The position numbers and the translations under genes are program-made. A DNA stretch of 9,449 nt, taken from contig URNK01000063.1 of the NCBI GenBank assembly GCA_900549195.1, forward strand, positions 1-9,449, read 5' to 3'. Below the pieces are notes generated by a model. It saw nothing but the letters and a program-made list of their open reading frames with translations, searched no databases and had not been told where the DNA came from. The DNA is from an uncultured Collinsella sp. (lineage in GTDB: Bacteria; Actinomycetota; Coriobacteriia; Coriobacteriales; Coriobacteriaceae). Below, piece after piece: positions 5,645 through 9,449 of this stretch; positions within the stretch are counted from its first letter, which is position 1, and each line of letters begins with the position of its first letter.

Positions 5645-7312
5645 TTAGAACAGGCCGGTGATGTTGCCGTCGTTGTCGACGTCGATGTTCTCGGCCGCGG
5701 GAACCTTGGGCAGGCCGGGCATGGTCAGAACGCTGCCGGTCAGCGCGACCACAAAGTGGGCACCGGCGGAAACCTTGAGCTCGCGCACGGTGATGTGGAA
5801 GCCCTCGGGAGCGCCCAGCGCCTTGGCGTTGTCGCTAAAGCTGTACTGCGTCTTGGCCACGCACACCGGCAGGTTGCCAAAGCCGTTCTCGCGCAGCTCG
5901 GCGAGCTGGCGCTTGGCAGCCGGCGTAAAGTCGACGCCGTCGGCGCGGTAGACCTTGGTGGCAACGGCCTCGAGGGCGTCGGCCACATCGGCGCCGTCCT
6001 CGTAGGCAAACTTGAGCTCGCTCGGCTGCTCAATCAGACGCATGACCTCATCGGCCAGGTCGAGCGCGCCCTCGCCGCCCTTGGCCCAGACCTCGGAAAG
6101 CTTAACGCTGACGCCGAGCTTCTGGCACTCGGACTCGATGAGCGCAAGCTCGGCCTCGGTGTCCGTCGGGAAGCGGTTGATGGCGACCACGCAGGGCAGA
6201 CCATAAACGTTCTGGATGTTGTCGACGTGACGCAGCAGGTTGGGCATGCCAGCCTTGAGTGCTTCGAGGTTCTCCTCGTTGAGGTCGGCCTTGGCGACGC
6301 CACCGTTGTACTTAAGCGCACGGGCGGTAGCGACGATCACGACGGCGCTGGGGCGAACGCCCGTCATGCGGCACTTGATGTCGAGGAACTTCTCGGCACC
6401 CAGATCGGCACCGAAGCCGGCCTCGGTAATGGCAACATCGCCAAAGCGCATCGCCATACGCGTGGCCATGATGGAGTTGCAGCCGTGGGCGATATTGGCG
6501 AAGGGACCGCCGTGGACAAACGCGGGCGTGCCCTCGAGCGTTTGCACCAGGTTGGGCTTGAGCGCGTCCTTAAGCAACGCGGCCATGGCACCCTGGGCCT
6601 TGAGGTCGCGGGCACGGACGGGCTCGCCGGCAAAGCTATAGCCGACGACAATCTCACCCAAGCGTTCCTTGAGGTCGCTGATGCTCGTAGACAGGCACAG
6701 GATTGCCATGACCTCGGAGGCGACGGTGATATCGAAGCCGTCCTCGCGCGGCACGCCCTGGGCCTTACCGCCAATGCCGTCGATGACGTGGCGCAGCTGA
6801 CGGTCGTTCATATCGACGACGCGCTTCCAAGTGATGCGCTTAACGTCAATACCGAGCTGATTGCCCTGCTGGATGTGGTTATCAAGCATGGCGGCCAGCA
6901 GGTTATTGGCGGCACCGATAGCGTGGAAGTCGCCGGTAAAGTGCAGGTTGATATCCTCCATGGGGATGACCTGAGCCCAGCCGCCGCCGGCAGCACCGCC
7001 CTTAACGCCAAAGACGGGGCCGAGCGAAGGCTCGCGCAGGGCAACGGCACTCTTGACGCCGCGACGACGCAGGCCGTCGGCCAGACCGATGGTCGTGGTG
7101 GTCTTGCCCTCGCCCGCGGGCGTTGGGTTGATAGCGGTCACGAGGACGAGCTTGGCCTGGTGATCAGTCGGCTCGTTGAGCAGTGAATAGTCGACCTTAG
7201 CCTTGTCGAAGCCGTACGGAATAAGGTGCTTAACGTCGACGCCGGCGTTCTTGGCCACCTCGGTAATAGGCAGTGGCGTGACAGAACGTGCGATTTCGAT
7301 GTCAGTAGGCAT
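5645..7312 (-). CDS. fhs: Formate-tetrahydrofolate ligase
   Basis: The product is 555 residues, the usual length of the family. It makes 10-formyl-tetrahydrofolate from formate, ATP and tetrahydrofolate in the cytoplasm, feeding purine synthesis, initiator formyl-Met-tRNA and, in acetogens, the methyl branch of the Wood-Ljungdahl path. The ATP-binding loop PTPAGEGKTTTT is at about residues 63-74. It is followed by the family signatures REPSLGPVFGVKGGAAGGG and EDINLHFTGDFHAI, and later by GGPFANIAHGCNS and EAGFGADLGAEKFLDIKCR. The frame is open upstream to 7387, but AAAGGA lies 6 bases before the ATG at 7312 and the family begins at this point (MPTDIEIA), so 7312 is the start. It stands alone between its own candidate promoter and a strong terminator. 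No folD, fchA or other one-carbon gene is adjacent, so nothing here shows an acetogenic pathway. Confidence 0.96.
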   Translation of the reverse strand: MPTDIEIARSVTPLPITEVAKNAGVDVKHLIPYGFDKAKVDYSLLNEPTDHQAKLVLVTAINPTPAGEGKTTTTIGLADGLRRRGVKSAVALREPSLGPVFGVKGGAAGGGWAQVIPMEDINLHFTGDFHAIGAANNLLAAMLDNHIQQGNQLGIDVKRITWKRVVDMNDRQLRHVIDGIGGKAQGVPREDGFDITVASEVMAILCLSTSISDLKERLGEIVVGYSFAGEPVRARDLKAQGAMAALLKDALKPNLVQTLEGTPAFVHGGPFANIAHGCNSIMATRMAMRFGDVAITEAGFGADLGAEKFLDIKCRMTGVRPSAVVIVATARALKYNGGVAKADLNEENLEALKAGMPNLLRHVDNIQNVYGLPCVVAINRFPTDTEAELALIESECQKLGVSVKLSEVWAKGGEGALDLADEVMRLIEQPSELKFAYEDGADVADALEAVATKVYRADGVDFTPAAKRQLAELRENGFGNLPVCVAKTQYSFSDNAKALGAPEGFHITVRELKVSAGAHFVVALTGSVLTMPGLPKVPAAENIDVDNDGNITGLF

Positions 7313-7352
7313 GGGCGGTCCTTTCGTTACCGAATGAGAAAAAGACCAATTC

Positions 7353-7380
7353 AGCATAGCACGGGCGCGCAATAGTAAAA
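7353..7380 (-). promoter_or_regulatory. Candidate promoter of fhs
   Basis: On the minus strand TATGCT (7353-7358), preceded by TG one base away (extended -10), lies 16 bases after TTTTAC (7375-7380), a weak -35 box. The leader would be about 34-40 bases. The 144-base gap between ruvB and fhs (7313-7456) holds no clear terminator for ruvB and no riboswitch-like structure that I can see. Confidence 0.4.
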
Positions 7381-7456
7381 CGCCCATAACCGATGAACGG
7401 CGATATGTTTACCCGATGCCCAGCGATAGTCCAACAGCCCGCCAAAACAAAGCGCC

Positions 7457-8524
7457 CTAAACGGTAGGTTCAATCCCCAGGTGCTCAAAGGTGCGAAGGG
7501 TTGCCTGACGGCCCTGCGGCGTACGAATCATCAACCCGCACTGCAGCAAATAGGGCTCATAGACATCCTCGAGCGTGCCCGGGTCCTCGCCCACCGCACT
7601 GGCAAGGGTCGTCAGGCCTACAGCACGGCCGGAGAACGTCTTGGCAAGCGTCTCCAAGATACGAATATCCATCCAGTCCAGACCGAGCTCGTCGATCTCG
7701 AAAAACTCGAGCGCCTGGCGGCAGATATCGAGCTCGATAGGGCCGCTGCCACGCACCTGTGCGTAATCGCGCACGCGCTTGAGAAGGCGGTTGGCAAGAC
7801 GTGGCGTGCCGCGCGAACGCGAGCCGATCTCGAGTGCACTGGGATGGTCGATCGTCACGCCCAGGATAGTCGCCGAGCGCGTCACAATCTGCGCGAGCTC
7901 CTCGACCGTGTAGTAATCCAGGCGATACGAAATGCCAAAGCGGTCGCGCAACGGGCCGGTCAACATGCCTGAGCGGGTCGTTGCCGCTACCAGCGTAAAC
8001 TTGGGAATATCCAGGCGAATCGAGCGCGCCGCCGGACCCTTGCCAATCACGATATCGAGGGCAAAGTCCTCCATCGCGGGGTACAGGACCTCCTCGACCG
8101 AACGGTTGAGGCGGTGGATCTCGTCGATAAACAGCACATCACCCGGCTGCAAGTTAGTAAGGATGGCCGCCAGGTCACCCGTGCGCGCGATGGCAGGGCC
8201 ACTCGTGGTCTTGATCTGAGCGCCCAGCTCGTTGGCGATAACGGTGGCCAGCGTGGTCTTGCCCAGGCCCGGAGGACCCGAGAAGATCACGTGGTCGAGC
8301 GTCTCGCCACGGCTCTGCGCCGCTTCGATCAACACGCGCAGGCTCTGCTTGATGTGCTCCTGACCACAGTAATCGTCCAGGCGCTGGGGGCGCAAAGTGC
8401 GGTCGACATCGAGGTCCTCGGCCGTCAGCTCCGAGCCCACCATGCGCTCGCCGTGCGCCATGGATGCCGCCGGCGAGTTGCCGGGCGTCGCCCACAGGTC
8501 CTGAGAGTCATCGGCTTCCCACAT
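7457..8524 (-). CDS. ruvB: Holliday junction branch-migration ATPase RuvB
   Basis: The product is 355 residues. RuvB is the AAA+ hexameric motor that, docked by RuvA, pulls DNA through a Holliday junction during recombinational repair. Walker A GPPGLGKTT is at residues 83-91, Walker B FIDEIHR around 132-138, sensor 1 in AATTRSG, and the arginine-finger segment is PLRDRFG. The C-terminal winged-helix domain ends in QGRQATLRTFEHLG. The ATG at 8524 overlaps the ruvA stop as TGATG; GTG at 8527 is an in-frame alternative. Against typical RuvB, which begins near residue 28-30 here, there is an extra acidic N-terminus (WEADDSQDLW...). I recall similar extensions in Coriobacteriia, but Met22 or Met28 remain possible starts. 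The gene is translationally coupled to ruvA. Confidence 0.95.
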   Translation of the reverse strand: MWEADDSQDLWATPGNSPAASMAHGERMVGSELTAEDLDVDRTLRPQRLDDYCGQEHIKQSLRVLIEAAQSRGETLDHVIFSGPPGLGKTTLATVIANELGAQIKTTSGPAIARTGDLAAILTNLQPGDVLFIDEIHRLNRSVEEVLYPAMEDFALDIVIGKGPAARSIRLDIPKFTLVAATTRSGMLTGPLRDRFGISYRLDYYTVEELAQIVTRSATILGVTIDHPSALEIGSRSRGTPRLANRLLKRVRDYAQVRGSGPIELDICRQALEFFEIDELGLDWMDIRILETLAKTFSGRAVGLTTLASAVGEDPGTLEDVYEPYLLQCGLMIRTPQGRQATLRTFEHLGIEPTV

Positions 8525-9144
8525 CACGCATCCATTCCGAGTCGCTTAAGCGCCGCGCCGAGCAGATCCTCGACACGCATATTCTGCCCATCATACCCGC
8601 TCAGGGCAACATCGGTCTCCTGCGGGCTAAAGCCCATGGAAAGGAGCGCCGCACGGGCATCATCGATCGCCGAGGGAGCGGCAGCGGGCACGGGCATCGC
8701 AACCTGTCCGGGAATCACGTCGACCGGCACAAAGCCCTTATCCTTGGCAAAGGTGCTCTTGAGTTCCAGGATCAGGCGCTGAGCTGTCTTTTTGCCCACA
8801 CCGGGTACCTTGGCCATGCCCTTGTCGTCCTCGGCCATCACCAGCGAATACAGCTGCCCCACGGTATAGGTGGAAAGCACGGCAAGCGCCAGGCGCGGGC
8901 CAACGCCCGAAACGGACACGAGCCGGTCGAACATCGTGCGCTCATCCTTTGAGGAAAAACCGAAAAGTGTCATGGCGTCCTCGCGCACCTGCATACGCGT
9001 GTAGAGGCGGACCTCGCCACCGGGCGTCGGCAACGTGGCCGCAGTGCTGCCCGAAATGCCGAGCTCAAAGCCAACGCCCGACACATCGACGACAGCAGAG
9101 CTCATCGTGGCCTCGACAAGCGTTCCGTGGAGCTGGGAAATCAT
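8524..9144 (-). CDS. ruvA: Holliday junction DNA-binding subunit RuvA
   Basis: The product is 206 residues, the normal family length. RuvA forms tetramers that clamp the four-way junction in an open square and load RuvB. Domain I begins MISQLHGTLVE. The acidic pin that separates strands is Glu55-Asp56 in VREDAMTLFGF, at the same positions as in E. coli. Two helix-hairpin-helix motifs follow (VSVSGVGPRLALAVLS about residues 76-91, and VPGVGKKTAQRLILEL from 113). The C-terminal RuvB-binding domain III is DARAALLSMGFSPQETDVAL. The frame is open further upstream inside ruvC, but the family start and the TGATG overlap with the ruvC stop fix the ATG at 9144. A GAGAGGA stands about 11 bases upstream, rather far, so coupling from ruvC probably matters. 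Confidence 0.96.
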   Translation of the reverse strand: MISQLHGTLVEATMSSAVVDVSGVGFELGISGSTAATLPTPGGEVRLYTRMQVREDAMTLFGFSSKDERTMFDRLVSVSGVGPRLALAVLSTYTVGQLYSLVMAEDDKGMAKVPGVGKKTAQRLILELKSTFAKDKGFVPVDVIPGQVAMPVPAAAPSAIDDARAALLSMGFSPQETDVALSGYDGQNMRVEDLLGAALKRLGMDA

Positions 9145-9401
9145 CAGTATCCGGTTCCTCTCTGTTGATAGAACTCGCCACCGGTAAGGGCGCGGGTGCG
9201 GCTGAGGTTTACGTGGCAGATGGCGCAAGCCAGGGCATCGGCGGCATGGTCGGGATGCGGGTCGTGGTCGAGCTGCGTTAGCGTGCGTACCATGTAGGCG
9301 ACCTGCCGCTTGTCCGCGGCGCCGGTGCCCACCACAGCCTGCTTGATCTGCATGGGCGTGTATTCGCCAATCTCGAGCGCGCATTCCGACAGCGCCACGA
9401 G
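9144..9401 (-). CDS. ruvC: Holliday junction resolvase RuvC, C-terminal half (5' cut by contig end)
   Basis: Only 85 codons are genomic; the usual length is about 160-190 residues. RuvC cuts Holliday junctions symmetrically after RuvAB branch migration. The visible part matches the family: EYTPMQIKQAVVGTGAADKRQVAYMV, then the C-terminal catalytic segment HAADALACAICH. Its His and Asp fit the HxxD pair seen in Thermus-type RuvC (E. coli has DxxD). The first catalytic Asp and Glu would be in the missing half. Upstream of base 9401 the frame runs into sequencing adapter and gives the false N-terminus MYKRQ from a GTG at 9416, so any annotated start there is an artefact. The stop overlaps the ruvA ATG by one base. 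Confidence 0.93.
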   Translation of the reverse strand, partial: LVALSECALEIGEYTPMQIKQAVVGTGAADKRQVAYMVRTLTQLDHDPHPDHAADALACAICHVNLSRTRALTGGEFYQQRGTGY

Positions 9402-9449
9402 CTGTCTCTTATACACATCTCCGAGCCCACGAGACTAGCGCTCATCTCG
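9402..9449. other. Illumina Nextera adapter read-through (non-genomic)
   Basis: CTGTCTCTTATACACATCT (9402-9420) is the 19-base Tn5 mosaic end, followed by CCGAGCCCACGAGAC (9421-9435), the Nextera read-2 transposon adapter. Next comes TAGCGCTC (9436-9443), which I recall as one of the published i7 index sequences, and ATCTCG (9444-9449), the start of the P7 flow-cell sequence. The full order mosaic end, adapter, index, P7 is that of a library molecule, not of a natural transposon. Confidence 0.98.

Noticed and set aside
5756..7186. Long plus-strand frame (476 codons) opposite fhs
   Set aside because: It mirrors the codon bias of a high-GC gene, is His/Gly/Leu-rich and shows no family motifs, whereas fhs on the other strand is unmistakable.
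7313..7456. Riboswitch or attenuator ahead of fhs
   Set aside because: The expected leader is under 50 bases and no stable hairpin with a T run or a known aptamer core is visible.
9145..9384. N-terminal extension of ruvA to 9384
   Set aside because: The extension lies inside ruvC in another frame, is Arg/His-rich shadow sequence, and RuvA normally begins MI(S/A)xLxG at 9144.
9402..9420. End of a natural Tn5/IS50 transposon
   Set aside because: The 19-base mosaic end is the hyperactive synthetic version and is followed directly by Nextera adapter, index and P7 bases, not by IS50 sequence.

Overview
The window is a chromosomal contig end from a high-GC Gram-positive bacterium, most likely a Coriobacteriia gut actinobacterium of the Collinsella type. 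That assignment is an inference from base composition, Shine-Dalgarno-led starts, an LPXTG-like surface protein tail, the long acidic N-terminus of RuvB, and the family mix. No rRNA, tRNA, CRISPR array, insertion sequence or prophage gene was seen. The last 48 bases (9402-9449) are not genomic: they are an Illumina Nextera read-through adapter (Tn5 mosaic end, transposon adapter, an 8-base index and the start of the flow-cell primer) left on the contig.

Left part (1-1145): the 3' end of a plus-strand gene whose product ends in a LADTG sorting-like signal, closed by a strong hairpin terminator. Then comes a minus-strand 89-residue PH-like protein. A plus-strand decayed locus follows: a HicB-like/helix-turn-helix antitoxin pseudogene has a perfect ribosome binding site but CTG instead of a start codon, an apparent internal deletion and an in-frame TGA. 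A very tentative hicA-like remnant lies upstream of it. A nested inverted repeat occupies the gap before the next gene.

Middle part (1146-5465): a minus-strand SHOCT-domain protein; a minus-strand protein with two zinc ribbons; divergently, a plus-strand CDF-family metal exporter with manganese-type metal-site residues; and, convergent with it, a minus-strand single-pass membrane protein with a low-complexity cytoplasmic N-terminus and a C-terminal run of seven-residue repeats.

Right part (5584-9401), all minus strand: fhs (formate-tetrahydrofolate ligase) with its own candidate promoter and a strong terminator, and the ruvC-ruvA-ruvB Holliday-junction operon. Both ruv junctions overlap as TGATG, which suggests translational coupling. 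ruvC is cut off by the contig end, and only its C-terminal 85 codons are genomic.

The core genes (fhs, ruvCAB, CDF) are ordinary housekeeping. The points worth a second look are the adapter and the chimeric gene model it creates, the decayed toxin-antitoxin-like locus, the separate PH-like and SHOCT proteins, and the repeat-bearing membrane protein. I did not find convincing evidence for a new defence or mobile system.
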